A stretch of DNA of 17,063 nt from Gammaproteobacteria bacterium (GTDB taxonomy: Bacteria; Pseudomonadota; Gammaproteobacteria; Arenicellales; JAOTYS01). Position 1 is the stretch's first letter. Every line of letters begins with the position of its first letter. The stretch covers positions 1 through 17,063 of the forward strand of contig JAOTYS010000043.1 of NCBI GenBank assembly GCA_029861795.1. Direction: 5' to 3'. The notes beneath the pieces were generated by a model, which was given only the letters and a program-made list of their open reading frames with translations, did not search any database and was not told the DNA's origin. This document shows positions 7,625 through 15,459 of this stretch, piece by piece. The position numbers were made by a program, and so were the translations under genes.

Positions 7625-8089
7625 ATGAAATATTGGTTAATGAAGAGCGAACCGGATGCCTATGGCATCAATGATCTAATTGCCCAACCAGCTCGCACGG
7701 ATCACTGGGATGGGATACGCAATTACCAGGCCCGCAACTTCATGAGCAAAGAGATGAAAGTCGGGGATCAAGCATTTTTCTATCATTCTAGTTGTGCAGA
7801 ACCTGGCATTGTCGGCATAGTCAAGATCGCACGCGAAGCGTACCTAGATTTCACCGCTTTTGATTCCAAATCAAAGTACTATGACCCCAAAAGCACGCCC
7901 GAGAAGCCTCGTTGGTTTATGGTTGATGTCAAGTTTGTGCGCAAACTCAAGCGACCTATTACGTTACAAGAACTCAAAGCACAAGAACCTTTACAGGAGA
8001 TGCGCCTGCTGCAGCGCGGCAATCGGCTGTCCATTCTGCCCGTGTCAAAAAGAGAATGGGATTACATTGTTAAGTTAGAAAAGCGATAA
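7625..8089 (+). CDS. EVE domain protein (thymocyte nuclear protein 1-like)
   Basis: The 154-residue product is a single EVE domain, a PUA-like fold related to YTH and thought to bind modified bases. Family motifs are clear: KYWLMKSEPDAYGINDL at the N-terminus, WDGIRNYQARNFM at about 35-47 (Trp-Asp-Gly-Val/Ile-Arg-Asn is the hallmark), VGDQAFFYHSSC and PGIVGIVKI at about 53-73, and a C-terminal LLQRGNRLSILPVS. An AGGG lies 8 bases before the ATG. An EVE gene near fau and zapA is also found in Pseudomonas. The ligand cannot be predicted. Confidence 0.92.
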   Translation: MKYWLMKSEPDAYGINDLIAQPARTDHWDGIRNYQARNFMSKEMKVGDQAFFYHSSCAEPGIVGIVKIAREAYLDFTAFDSKSKYYDPKSTPEKPRWFMVDVKFVRKLKRPITLQELKAQEPLQEMRLLQRGNRLSILPVSKREWDYIVKLEKR

Positions 8090-8148
8090 GAACATGACCG
8101 GCGCTGCAGAGGTTATATACCAAGCCTTACATAAAAGGAGAGCAATAG

Positions 8149-8748
8149 ATGAAATTTCGAGACTTAATTTTTGTCGCCGCTGCCGGCGTCCTAGGGATAG
8201 TAAGTTCCACGGCAATGGCCAATAAACCTGGTAGCGAAAACTGCCCAGTGGTGCGCATGACCACTTCTATGGGCGACATCGATATTGAAGTCTACTCGAC
8301 CTCAGCGCCTGCCACTGCGGAGAACTTTCTCCAGTACGTTAGCGAAGGGTTCTACGATGGTCTGGTCTTTCATCGAGTAATTCCAAATTTCGTTATTCAA
8401 GGCGGCGGCTTTGAGCCCGGCATGACGCAACGCGCGAATCGTTCCCCCATTAAAAATGAAGCCGACAACGGACTGAAAAATGCAATCGGCACGCTTTCCA
8501 TGGCCCGTACCAATGAGCCTCACTCTGCATCATCCCAATTTTTCATAAACCTCAATGACAATGAATCCCTCGATCACCGCGGGAAAAACCCGAGTGGTTG
8601 GGGCTATGCCGTATTCGGCCGTGTCGTTGCGGGAATGGATGTAGTGGGCGAGATCGCTGTGACAGAAACCACCACGGCGGGCCCGTTCAAGGATGTTCCG
8701 GCGAGCGACATCATCATCGAGAAAGCACAGATTCTTTCGCCAGATTAA
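8149..8748 (+). CDS. ppiA: Periplasmic cyclophilin-type peptidyl-prolyl isomerase (PpiA-like)
   Basis: Catalyses cis-trans isomerisation of X-Pro bonds, here in the periplasm. The 199-residue precursor begins with a signal peptide of about 24 residues ending in SSTAMA, likely cleaved before Asn-Lys-Pro. The mature part carries the cyclophilin core: FHRVIPNFVIQGGGF with the catalytic Arg-Phe-Gln arrangement, IKNEADNGL, TLSMARTNEPHSASSQFFINL and WGYAVFGRVVAGMDVV. It closely resembles E. coli PpiA, including the Ala/Ser-rich substrate loop. A strong ribosome-binding site (AGGAGAG, 8134-8140) precedes the ATG. The 59 bases after the EVE gene are the longest gap in this run, so it may also have its own promoter. 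Confidence 0.93.
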   Translation: MKFRDLIFVAAAGVLGIVSSTAMANKPGSENCPVVRMTTSMGDIDIEVYSTSAPATAENFLQYVSEGFYDGLVFHRVIPNFVIQGGGFEPGMTQRANRSPIKNEADNGLKNAIGTLSMARTNEPHSASSQFFINLNDNESLDHRGKNPSGWGYAVFGRVVAGMDVVGEIAVTETTTAGPFKDVPASDIIIEKAQILSPD

Positions 8749-8899
8749 TCTCCTTCCCGGTCACTATCACGTCATAGACTGTGGTCTCGTTCTAAGACAA
8801 CATCGCTCGATCCACCAACTGAGTTGGCAGAGTCAGCAAGCATGAAGCAGGGCTGCGGCAGTTTACTGTGGTCATAGCCCAGAAAACGTTATAAATGCT

Positions 8900-9691
8900 A
8901 TGGATCTGGAAATAACACTGTCGAAGGTTCTGCCTCTACTCATCTACCCGCTCAACCTTTCACTGTGGTTGCTCATTTTTACAGTGCTATCGTTTTGGCG
9001 CGGACGAAGAACTCTAGCCGGACTATCTGCTTGCATTTCACTCACGGTGTTGTGGGTATGCTCCACTCCTTTGTTCGCAGAGTTGCTGACCTCGAAGCTC
9101 GAGCGCCAGCACTTACCCATCGCGGTGGAGCAGTCTCCCGTAGGGGACGCGATCGTCGTGCTGGGTGGTGGATTGGGCTTGGCCACACCTCCCAGACTGG
9201 CTCCGGACTTGGACTCGTCATCTGATCGAGTTTGGCATGCTGCCCAACTTTATCGAGCCGGCAAAGCACCCATTGTCATTGCCTCAGGGGGGAATGTGTT
9301 CCCGCAAAAGGTTGGTGAACCCGAGTCTGTCTATACCAGCGAGATCTTGCAGCAATGGGGGGTTCAGAAGAGCGCGATTCTGCTGGAGTCCGCCAGTCGC
9401 AATACCTATGAAAACGCACTTGAGACGAAGAAACTCATAGAGACACATGGGCTAAACAAGGTACTTTTGGTGACATCGGCACTGCATATGCCGCGGGCAC
9501 TCGCCACTTTTCGCTCTGCGGGCATTGACGCAATTGCGTCACCCACCGACTTTCGGGTTACACAATATGAGAGGCCCCTCATTCTGAAATGGCTACCTAC
9601 AACCGGCTCGCTTTCCGCGACCACTAGCGCGCTGAAAGAATTTCTTGGTATTGCCGTATATCGGTGGCGTGGGTGGGTTAAATCTGTATAG
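8900..9691 (+). CDS. YdcF/ElyC-like DUF218 membrane protein
   Basis: A 263-residue inner-membrane protein. Two hydrophobic helices (about 9-32 and 38-58) form an N-terminal anchor, followed by a DUF218 domain of the SanA/ElyC/YdcF family. Family motifs are DAIVVLGGG at 83-91, SRNTYENA at 166-173 and VTSALHMPRA at 191-200. The two-helix layout is that of E. coli ElyC, which affects the undecaprenyl-phosphate carrier and cell-wall integrity; applying that role here is inference. It stands alone behind a 151-base gap in which I find no clear promoter. Its stop is only 17 bases from the stop of the convergent next gene, with no terminator between. Confidence 0.85.
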   Translation: MDLEITLSKVLPLLIYPLNLSLWLLIFTVLSFWRGRRTLAGLSACISLTVLWVCSTPLFAELLTSKLERQHLPIAVEQSPVGDAIVVLGGGLGLATPPRLAPDLDSSSDRVWHAAQLYRAGKAPIVIASGGNVFPQKVGEPESVYTSEILQQWGVQKSAILLESASRNTYENALETKKLIETHGLNKVLLVTSALHMPRALATFRSAGIDAIASPTDFRVTQYERPLILKWLPTTGSLSATTSALKEFLGIAVYRWRGWVKSV

Positions 9692-9708
9692 CGCCGGACC
9701 GCCGTTCT

Positions 9709-10440
9709 TCACCTCCACGCGCTTATGTGCCAGCCTTGTCCATCTACTGCAACGGCGCCGACGTACTCAGGATGCGGGTGAAGTTGCTTTACGGTCCAGA
9801 AGGAATCGTCCGCCCCATCTGCCTTGGGAATTCGTAAGCTGTTATTGGTTAAATCGTTGCACAAATCTACACTATCCAAGGGATAGCGGATGCCAAAACC
9901 TTCAGCTTTGCCGTAGGCCTCCTTTCGAGTCCAACAAGCCAGAAAAGCCGATCCACGTCGGGAATCGGTACATTGTCGAATGGTAGCCGCCTCAGAGGCA
10001 GAAAATTTTCGTCGTGCTATCCGATCGTGATCGACCCGGCGTAGCAGGTGTTCAAGGTCGATTCCTAACTCACGCCCCAAAGAAAACGCATATAAAGCCA
10101 TGCCATTAGAATCAGAATAGTTAAAGTACAGCTTCGGCCAGGCGAACTTATCCGATATATACGGCTTGCCCAGGGGGCCAAATTTGAGCGCTATATCTTC
10201 CGGTGAAACACTCAAGTAACGACCGAGAAGGGAGCGCAAATGTGCCCTCCCGGCGATGTACCTGTGTCGATGCTTATCAAACCGAAACCGATTCGCACGT
10301 TTGAGTTCCATTTGATGCAATGTAGATCTACACCTATAGATTTCATTTTCAGGCAAATCTAGAGCCAGCCACCAAATGTGAACTTCGTCTGGTGCGAGAG
10401 ACGGACAAGTCGCGGCGTTCGTCCATTTGGTAAATCTCAT
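9709..10440 (-). CDS. Sfp-type 4'-phosphopantetheinyl transferase
   Basis: Transfers phosphopantetheine from CoA to a serine of a carrier protein. The ATG at 10440 gives 243 residues; an in-frame GTG at 10464 would give 251, and neither has a clear ribosome-binding site. With GTG numbering, the Mg-binding motif GIDLE is at 134-138 (Asp136) and WTRKEAYGKAEGFG at 178-191 carries the Glu and Lys residues of the second motif. Pseudo-twofold Sfp-type length (over 230) fits, not the short AcpS type. One oddity: the FNYSDSNG segment has Asp where Sfp-type enzymes usually have His in FNxSHS, a residue that contacts CoA. No synthase or carrier gene is near, so its target is elsewhere. Confidence 0.88.
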   Translation of the reverse strand: MRFTKWTNAATCPSLAPDEVHIWWLALDLPENEIYRCRSTLHQMELKRANRFRFDKHRHRYIAGRAHLRSLLGRYLSVSPEDIALKFGPLGKPYISDKFAWPKLYFNYSDSNGMALYAFSLGRELGIDLEHLLRRVDHDRIARRKFSASEAATIRQCTDSRRGSAFLACWTRKEAYGKAEGFGIRYPLDSVDLCNDLTNNSLRIPKADGADDSFWTVKQLHPHPEYVGAVAVDGQGWHISAWR

Positions 10441-10737
10441 GGGTTGGGGTAGGCGTATATTCACTTTCAGACCCGGCGAATACTCGTGCGGACCGTTTTA
10501 GAAGGTGTAGCCACTACCATTCGTCCAGCCATCCGCGCAAATAGCGTCTAATCCCTTGACAATGGAGGACATTTCGCTAAGTTGTTGACAGGTGCGTGTG
10601 CCGTTCTGGCCAGGTCGACAATAGCCGAGTGAATCGGGAAATCCCATATAACATCGGCGTCGAGAATCGGCCCATCTTTACGCTGCTCGAGATTGCTTAG
10701 GCAACTCGGGCATACATAGGCTTGTGTTTATCACACC
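10441..10737. other. Divergent non-coding gap of about 300 bases
   Basis: No gene seen. It separates the divergent phosphopantetheinyl transferase and unknown membrane protein genes, so promoters in both directions are expected. TTGACA occurs twice on the plus strand (10556-10561 and 10585-10590) and TATAAC once (10647-10652), but none forms a properly spaced pair. A strong hairpin at 10684-10712 is listed separately. Confidence 0.6.
10684..10712 (+). other. Strong leader hairpin upstream of the 500-residue protein gene
   Basis: The left arm 10684-10696 (TGCTCGAG, a bulged A at 10692, TTGC) pairs with 10701-10712 (GCAACTCGGGCA) as 12 base pairs, one of them T-G, closed by the tetraloop TTAG. 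It ends 25 bases before the ATG. No T run follows, so it is not a standard terminator. It could be an RNA leader structure or a protein-binding inverted repeat. Confidence 0.5.
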
Positions 10738-12240
10738 ATGACGTCAAACGAAAACAACAAAGGGTCCAAGAACCCAGAGGATGATCCTGAATTCGAGGGT
10801 CTGGGTCTGGATTCACAACCAGACCCCCTGGATGAGTTGTTTGAGACGCCTGGCGCTGAGGACAATGGAGACCTAGAGCTTGAGGACAGCGACCTTATCC
10901 TGAGTCGGGCTTTTCATGATACCCCCGCCCCGGAAAAACCGGATGAAGAAGGCCAAAGAAACTCGGTCGCAGATACCTTCCGCAAGATTCTTGGCTCTAT
11001 TGCTGTACCGAGAAAGCTGTTTACCAACAAGCGTGGAGAAAAGCAAAAGCGAGAATCTCTTAGAAAACGCGAAGAACAGCAGGAAGATGCAAAGGAAGAC
11101 CAAACCATAGAGGAGATGTTGGGGGACACTTACGGTGCCCCCACCACCCCGGAGTCCGGGATCAAGAACCTGCTCCGTAATAAAGTGCTTGTCGCGGGTC
11201 TGCTCACCGCCGCCATAGGCGTTCTGGCCATTGGTGCGGTCAACATGCTTGACTACGACCTCAGTCGATTTTTTGATTTCCAAGTGTCCCGCTCAAAGGA
11301 CGTCGCTGGTCAACCGTCGGCATCGGTGCAAGCGGCAACTCAAGAGGAGCCAACAACGCCTGCTCAGTTCGAAATCGACATCAAACAAGCTCTCAGCCAC
11401 TGCTCGGTTAGCGAACATACGCGCGAACGATTCCTCCAATCACTCGGGTCGAATCTCTCCGTCGTCGACGAGACTAATTTTGAAGCTCTTCACGCGATAT
11501 TGCGGTTCCAAAATAACTACGACTCAAAAAAAATCGGTCCACAACTCGCACTTGTCGAGGAAAAGCGTGCAATACTGGTTGCCCTGACCCAGCCTGCCCT
11601 TAGCAACATTGACGACAAGCTTTCATCTCTGTACGCCAATCGCACCAAAATCGAACAACAACTTGCAGTAGCACGAACCAATTTAGAACGCCTGGAAGAA
11701 GCAGCACGCAAAGCTAAAGTCCAGACGATTAACGAACTAATTCGCGTACGAGCAGAAGTGGATAGATTGACCGCGGCCGCGAACAGGCTGCCGGCACATT
11801 CGGGAATTCGAAGCCTGCGAACACAGCTTGCCGTCCTTGAATCGGCGTTAACCACCCCAATTACCGACCAAGCACCTACACCCATAGACGGTGATCGTGA
11901 CCCCTGGATTTCAGACATCCGCGCGATGAGTCTCGAGAAATTTCGGGAACGTGCCGAAAGGTTGGTAAACACTGGACTGCTGGAGACGTCCCGCCAGTTT
12001 GAAGATCCACTAGCAGAACTGGTCCAGCTACGGATTCAGCAGACAACAGATACCGCAAAGCAGTTAACCGACGCACTCAGCTTTCTTCGCCTGATACACA
12101 CAGAAACATTAGACGGTCTGTCTGTCGAACAAGTCGATGCAAATCACAGGATTAATGAGTTGATAGGTTCGACGGACAAGATTTGGCTTGATCACACACT
12201 CTGCCAAGTCAAGCAGTCCAACAATATCAGCCAAAACTAA
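10738..12240 (+). CDS. Unrecognised single-pass membrane protein with acidic N-terminus and helical C-terminal domain
   Basis: I do not recognise this 500-residue protein. Residues 1-75 are acidic and Pro-rich (low complexity); 80-116 are strongly basic (PRKLFTNKRGEKQKRES region); 117-140 are acidic again. One membrane helix is clear at about 148-170 (VLVAGLLTAAIGVLAIGAV). There is no signal peptide, so the first 145 residues should be cytoplasmic and the rest periplasmic. A low-complexity linker (about 185-210) leads to a helical region; 290-350 has coiled-coil character (EQQLAVARTNLERLEEAARKA, then a helix to LTAAA). Only two cysteines occur, at 222 and 489. There is no usual ribosome-binding site. 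The topology resembles scaffold or anchor proteins, but no function is assigned. It stands alone, divergent from the phosphopantetheinyl transferase. Confidence 0.85.
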   Translation: MTSNENNKGSKNPEDDPEFEGLGLDSQPDPLDELFETPGAEDNGDLELEDSDLILSRAFHDTPAPEKPDEEGQRNSVADTFRKILGSIAVPRKLFTNKRGEKQKRESLRKREEQQEDAKEDQTIEEMLGDTYGAPTTPESGIKNLLRNKVLVAGLLTAAIGVLAIGAVNMLDYDLSRFFDFQVSRSKDVAGQPSASVQAATQEEPTTPAQFEIDIKQALSHCSVSEHTRERFLQSLGSNLSVVDETNFEALHAILRFQNNYDSKKIGPQLALVEEKRAILVALTQPALSNIDDKLSSLYANRTKIEQQLAVARTNLERLEEAARKAKVQTINELIRVRAEVDRLTAAANRLPAHSGIRSLRTQLAVLESALTTPITDQAPTPIDGDRDPWISDIRAMSLEKFRERAERLVNTGLLETSRQFEDPLAELVQLRIQQTTDTAKQLTDALSFLRLIHTETLDGLSVEQVDANHRINELIGSTDKIWLDHTLCQVKQSNNISQN

Positions 12241-12336
12241 CAAGAGCAGCACCCGACACCAAACGGGCTGGAGCATAGTTGATGGTCTAGCCAGGGAGAG
12301 GCATGTGGCTTAGCGGGGGAAGCATCACCCCAAAAA

Positions 12337-12549
12337 TTAGAGACTATGAGGTACCGACAGCAGATTCATCTGCGCCAAAGCCGACTCCTCAACTGATGTA
12401 TCGGCACCGTCTTGTTTGCGCTTTAGGATTCGATATTGCAAGCCCTGTCGATTATAAAGCAACGATTCAGACTCATACTTGATTTCCGCAACAAGACCTT
12501 CCCCGGGCATGTTGTAAAGACAGACGAACTCAACGTTGTTTTCAGGCAT
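12337..12549 (-). CDS. Small hypothetical protein (70 residues)
   Basis: Not recognised. The ATG at 12549 is preceded 9 bases upstream by GGGGAG (12564-12559, minus strand), which favours this start over a TTG 18 codons further up. The 70-residue sequence looks protein-like: an N-terminal [20 protein letters not shown] segment that reads as beta strands, [12 protein letters not shown], then an acidic Ser/Glu-rich tail. There is no signal peptide, membrane helix or cysteine pair. It converges on the unknown membrane protein gene and diverges from rpiA with a 220-base gap between. Its short length leaves a real chance that it is not a gene. Confidence 0.5.
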   Translation of the reverse strand: MPENNVEFVCLYNMPGEGLVAEIKYESESLLYNRQGLQYRILKRKQDGADTSVEESALAQMNLLSVPHSL

Positions 12550-12769
12550 ATGGATAGGCTCCCCGAGCGACTTGATTGGGGTGCAAGATTGGAAGCATAA
12601 CACTCCACGCTGTAATACCCGAAGGCAAACTTACTACTCCGAGTCTCCAGACTTTCGGATTCGGCCACTTCGCTGTATCCTCCTAACCGTCACCGCATCC
12701 TGGCTTCCTGGCATTGCGAATGACTGGTTGCAACCATCACTTACCAGCCTGATACAGCGGACCACCACG

Positions 12770-13426
12770 ATGAACTCAGACCAGATGAAAAAAACAGCGG
12801 CCAAGGCCGCACTCGATTACATAGAACTTGGTAGCGTAATCGGGGTGGGAACTGGTTCCACGGTCAATTACTTTATCGACGCCTTAAGTCAGGTCAAAGG
12901 CAAGATCGATGGCGCGGTATCCAGTTCCAACAACACTACAGAGCGACTCAAGCGCTATGGAATCCCAGTACTGGACTTGAATCAGACTTGGGATATACCA
13001 CTGTATGTGGACGGCGCCGACGAGCTCACCAAGAATCTTCATCTCACCAAAGGTGGTGGTGGCGCCTTGACTCGCGAGAAAATTATCGCAGCCGCCAGCG
13101 ATAAGTTTGTATGCATTGCAGACCAGTCCAAGTTGGTGGCTACCCTGGGTGGATTTCCCATTCCTTTGGAGGTCATCCCAATGGCTCAGAGCCTGATTGG
13201 TCGTCGTTTAGTGAAATTTGGCGGTCAGCCCATGCTGCGCGAGGGATTCACCACCGACAACGGTAATTTGATCATCGATGTGCACAATCTATCTATCATC
13301 AATCCGGTGGAAACCGAACGCGATCTGAACCAGATCCCGGGGATTGTAACTGTGGGAATATTCGCCCAACGCCCAGCTGATGTGGTGGTGCTAGGCAACG
13401 CCGAAGGCGTGGAGACGCTCACCTAG
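12770..13426 (+). CDS. rpiA: Ribose-5-phosphate isomerase A
   Basis: Interconverts ribose 5-phosphate and ribulose 5-phosphate in the pentose phosphate pathway. The ATG at 12770 gives 218 residues (E. coli has 219), and the first residues [18 protein letters not shown] align with the E. coli N-terminus. Motifs are GVGTGST at 25-31 (phosphate loop), SSSNNTT at 51-57, VDGADE at 80-85 and [11 protein letters not shown] at 94-104. The catalytic Asp81, Asp84, Lys94 and Glu103 fall at the same numbers as in E. coli. Longer in-frame starts run upstream as far as TTG at 12536 but would add unrelated sequence. The stop TAG (13424-13426) overlaps the stop of the convergent next gene inside a shared CTAG. 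Confidence 0.96.
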   Translation: MNSDQMKKTAAKAALDYIELGSVIGVGTGSTVNYFIDALSQVKGKIDGAVSSSNNTTERLKRYGIPVLDLNQTWDIPLYVDGADELTKNLHLTKGGGGALTREKIIAAASDKFVCIADQSKLVATLGGFPIPLEVIPMAQSLIGRRLVKFGGQPMLREGFTTDNGNLIIDVHNLSIINPVETERDLNQIPGIVTVGIFAQRPADVVVLGNAEGVETLT

Positions 13427-14505
13427 GCCGACAGGCCACCATCAATGATTTCTTTAAGGGCGTAATAAGCAGGGTACTTTCGCAAAGTCCCGCAACGATG
13501 ATCCACCAGACCGTACCCGGGATTGATAAGCTGCCACCAATACACCTTTTCTACGAAGCCTGTGCGGTGTGCGATGCGATAGTACTGTTTCAGATACCGT
13601 GCCTGGGTTTCCTCGTCCACCGTGGAGCGCGGATGACCGGAGTTAGGGGTGTAAGGCTTAGTATCCAGAAGTGGCCAATTCACCTCAGTGATCCAAAGCC
13701 TCTTCTGGGCGCGATTGGAAACCGATACCATCGCATAGATGAGTCTGAGTTTGCGCTTCAGATCGAAGATGCCATATTGACGAGCGAAGGGCGAACCGCG
13801 GCGATTGACGTACAGTAACGAGCTCACTGCGTCAAGTCGATAATCTCGAAGATTCAACAGCGTGCGTAACGTGACCAGGGGCTCGAAATCGATTACCGAC
13901 GAACCCACTAGGCGAACATTGGGACACTCGGCTCGAACTTGTTCCGCAATTTCCAGAAGCCGTAAATATTCCCCACTGTGGTTCAGACCCCATTTAGTCC
14001 GGTTTATCGCATTGCCGATCTGAAAGTCCGAGCTGACCGCACCCAATCGGTTAAAGATCGTATGCAGATTCTCTCGCCACTGGTCTGGATTGAGAATACT
14101 GTCACGATTCTGCAGAATGTTGACCAGAAATCGATGACGCGGATAGCGTTCCACTAGACGCTGCACATCGTCGAGCGCCTTAGGGTCCCACGTGGGTACG
14201 CGCACTAACAGTTCTCGCACACCAAGCTCATGGACCATGTCATAGCTTGCGTCGTCGTATTTAGGATCTGGAGCTATACTCAGACCCACAAAGTCCTTCA
14301 CCTCCGGCAGTGCGCTCATGGGCTTGAGCGTAATGTATCTCCAGCATAATGCGGGCGAAGCGAGTAGCGCCGTGCCTGCAATGAGGAGGTATTCCGCAAG
14401 ATTATCGGCACTAGAGCGAGGTTTTTGTGAGCCGGAAACTCGATGGGGTTGATCCGAGTAGTAATCCCACCAGGAGTGCTCGTCGTTCTCTACGGGTTGT
14501 GGCAT
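13423..14505 (-). CDS. Membrane-anchored glycosidase-like (clan GH-A fold) protein, possibly inactive
   Basis: From the ATG at 14505 the product has 360 residues; a GTG at 14526 would add seven. Residues 1-34 are polar and cytoplasmic in appearance, about 35-58 form one membrane helix ([21 protein letters not shown]), and the rest looks like a TIM-barrel glycosidase of clan GH-A. The beta7-like segment LWITEVNWP carries a candidate nucleophile Glu274, and [14 protein letters not shown] (322-335) resembles a beta8 segment. At the beta4-like position, where GH-A enzymes have Asn-Glu as acid/base, the sequence reads [13 protein letters not shown], so Glu is replaced by Ala (GCG codon). It may therefore be inactive or work differently. 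Substrate unknown; a cell-envelope polysaccharide is a guess. Confidence 0.78.
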   Translation of the reverse strand: MPQPVENDEHSWWDYYSDQPHRVSGSQKPRSSADNLAEYLLIAGTALLASPALCWRYITLKPMSALPEVKDFVGLSIAPDPKYDDASYDMVHELGVRELLVRVPTWDPKALDDVQRLVERYPRHRFLVNILQNRDSILNPDQWRENLHTIFNRLGAVSSDFQIGNAINRTKWGLNHSGEYLRLLEIAEQVRAECPNVRLVGSSVIDFEPLVTLRTLLNLRDYRLDAVSSLLYVNRRGSPFARQYGIFDLKRKLRLIYAMVSVSNRAQKRLWITEVNWPLLDTKPYTPNSGHPRSTVDEETQARYLKQYYRIAHRTGFVEKVYWWQLINPGYGLVDHRCGTLRKYPAYYALKEIIDGGLSA

Positions 14506-14528
14506 CACCGAGCCAAGACTAAACACAA

Positions 14529-14717
14529 ATGATTGTTACCCAACATGTCCACTGTCCTTATTGTGGAGAACGTTTTGAGACGGTTGTTGATGTTTCAGGA
14601 GGCGATCAATCCTACATCGAGGACTGTTACGTTTGTTGCCGCCCGATCGTATTTCAGCTCACTGTTTCGGCTAACGGGAACCTCGGGCAGCTCACAGCCA
14701 AACGTGAAGATGACTAG
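14529..14717 (+). CDS. CPXCG motif cysteine-rich zinc-ribbon protein
   Basis: A 62-residue protein with four metal-ligand cysteines in two pairs: CPYCG at 9-13 and, after SYIEDCYVCCRPI, Cys33 and Cys36 (Cys37 is extra). This is the CPXCG cysteine-rich family, small zinc-ribbon-like proteins of unknown function common in gammaproteobacteria. The length and the eight residues before the first Cys are typical. Its ATG lies only 23 bases (or 2, if the GTG is used) from the start of the divergent gene, so its promoter must lie inside that gene. Its stop shares a CTAG with the trmB stop. Confidence 0.88.
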   Translation: MIVTQHVHCPYCGERFETVVDVSGGDQSYIEDCYVCCRPIVFQLTVSANGNLGQLTAKREDD

Positions 14718-15418
14718 GCTGCCCCTCGTCGTCTGAACCGCATGTCCCAAACCCGATGCCCGAGGGAATGGCTACGCCTTTCATACTTGCTGTTTGGTCG
14801 GTGGCTCACACGAGAAAGACAATCGACGCTGTTAATAGTTTCTAGCTCAGTTGAGACGGCCGCGAGTGCCATTATCTGGCGCGCGTAGTCCTCACAGTCG
14901 GTCGCAATATGAATGTCCCCGCCAAACTTAAGTCGCGACACCACCAGGGACAAAAACTCAGATTGAATCAAGCGTCGCTTATGGTGGCGTTTCTTAGGCC
15001 AAGGATCGGGAAAGAAAATCAACACCCGATCCAGAGAGGACTTAGGTATCCCCCGTTCCATCACGTCCTGGACATCCATTGCGAACACCCGCACATTGCC
15101 AATCCCATCGCGCTCTAACCTTAGCAAAAGGCTACCCACTCCAGGTCGATGCACTTCCACTCCAATGTGGTTGTGCTCAGGATTCTGGGCCGCCAGATTG
15201 GCTAGCACCTCACCGTTACCAAAACCGATTTCAAGGATGGTGACAGCATTTCGACCAAACAGCTTGACCGTATCGACCGGACCGCGGTGGAGGTCAACCA
15301 CGTATACCGGCCATAACTCGGCTAAAGCCCTGCGCTGAGCAGACGTGATGCGCCCCTCCCGTCGCACATAACTGCGTATCGGGCGCTGCGGTTCAACAGT
15401 CAAAGATGCACGCAACAA
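14714..15418 (-). CDS. trmB: tRNA (guanine-N7)-methyltransferase TrmB
   Basis: SAM-dependent enzyme that makes m7G46 in tRNA variable loops. The 234 residues carry the SAM-binding EIGFGNGE at 63-70, the GVEVHRPG segment, and the TrmB signature FFPDPWPKKRHHKRRL at 135-150, where Asp138 is the likely catalytic residue. The C-terminal RPNSKYERRSHSLGHRVWDMRF matches the family's T/S-K-F/Y-E motif. The start is TTG at 15418: a stop lies six codons upstream, no ATG is near, and TGAGGTGAG ends 9 bases before the TTG. It follows thiG by 41 bases, the thiS-thiG-trmB order known from Pseudomonas. The stop overlaps that of the CPXCG gene. Confidence 0.94.
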   Translation of the reverse strand: MLRASLTVEPQRPIRSYVRREGRITSAQRRALAELWPVYVVDLHRGPVDTVKLFGRNAVTILEIGFGNGEVLANLAAQNPEHNHIGVEVHRPGVGSLLLRLERDGIGNVRVFAMDVQDVMERGIPKSSLDRVLIFFPDPWPKKRHHKRRLIQSEFLSLVVSRLKFGGDIHIATDCEDYARQIMALAAVSTELETINSVDCLSRVSHRPNSKYERRSHSLGHRVWDMRFRRRGAA

Positions 15419-15459
15419 AACGGACAGCTCACCTCATCAGCGATCACCGTATCAACGCC

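Noticed and set aside
8749..8899. CCAAC-TGA-GTTGG inverted repeat downstream of the cyclophilin gene
   Set aside because: Five pairs with a 3-base loop and no T run; too weak to call a terminator or operator.
11517..11972. 151-residue minus-strand ORF inside the unknown membrane protein gene
   Set aside because: Ser/Arg-rich shadow of the plus-strand frame, with no ribosome-binding site or motif. The plus frame has a clear membrane helix and coiled coil.
12241..12336. Terminator between the unknown membrane protein gene and the small ORF
   Set aside because: Only short stems such as CCCG/CGGG and GGGG/CCCC occur, and none is followed by a T run in the right direction.
12536..12769. N-terminal extension of rpiA from a TTG at 12536
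   Set aside because: The extension has no resemblance to RpiA, and the ATG at 12770 gives the family length with catalytic residues at standard numbers.
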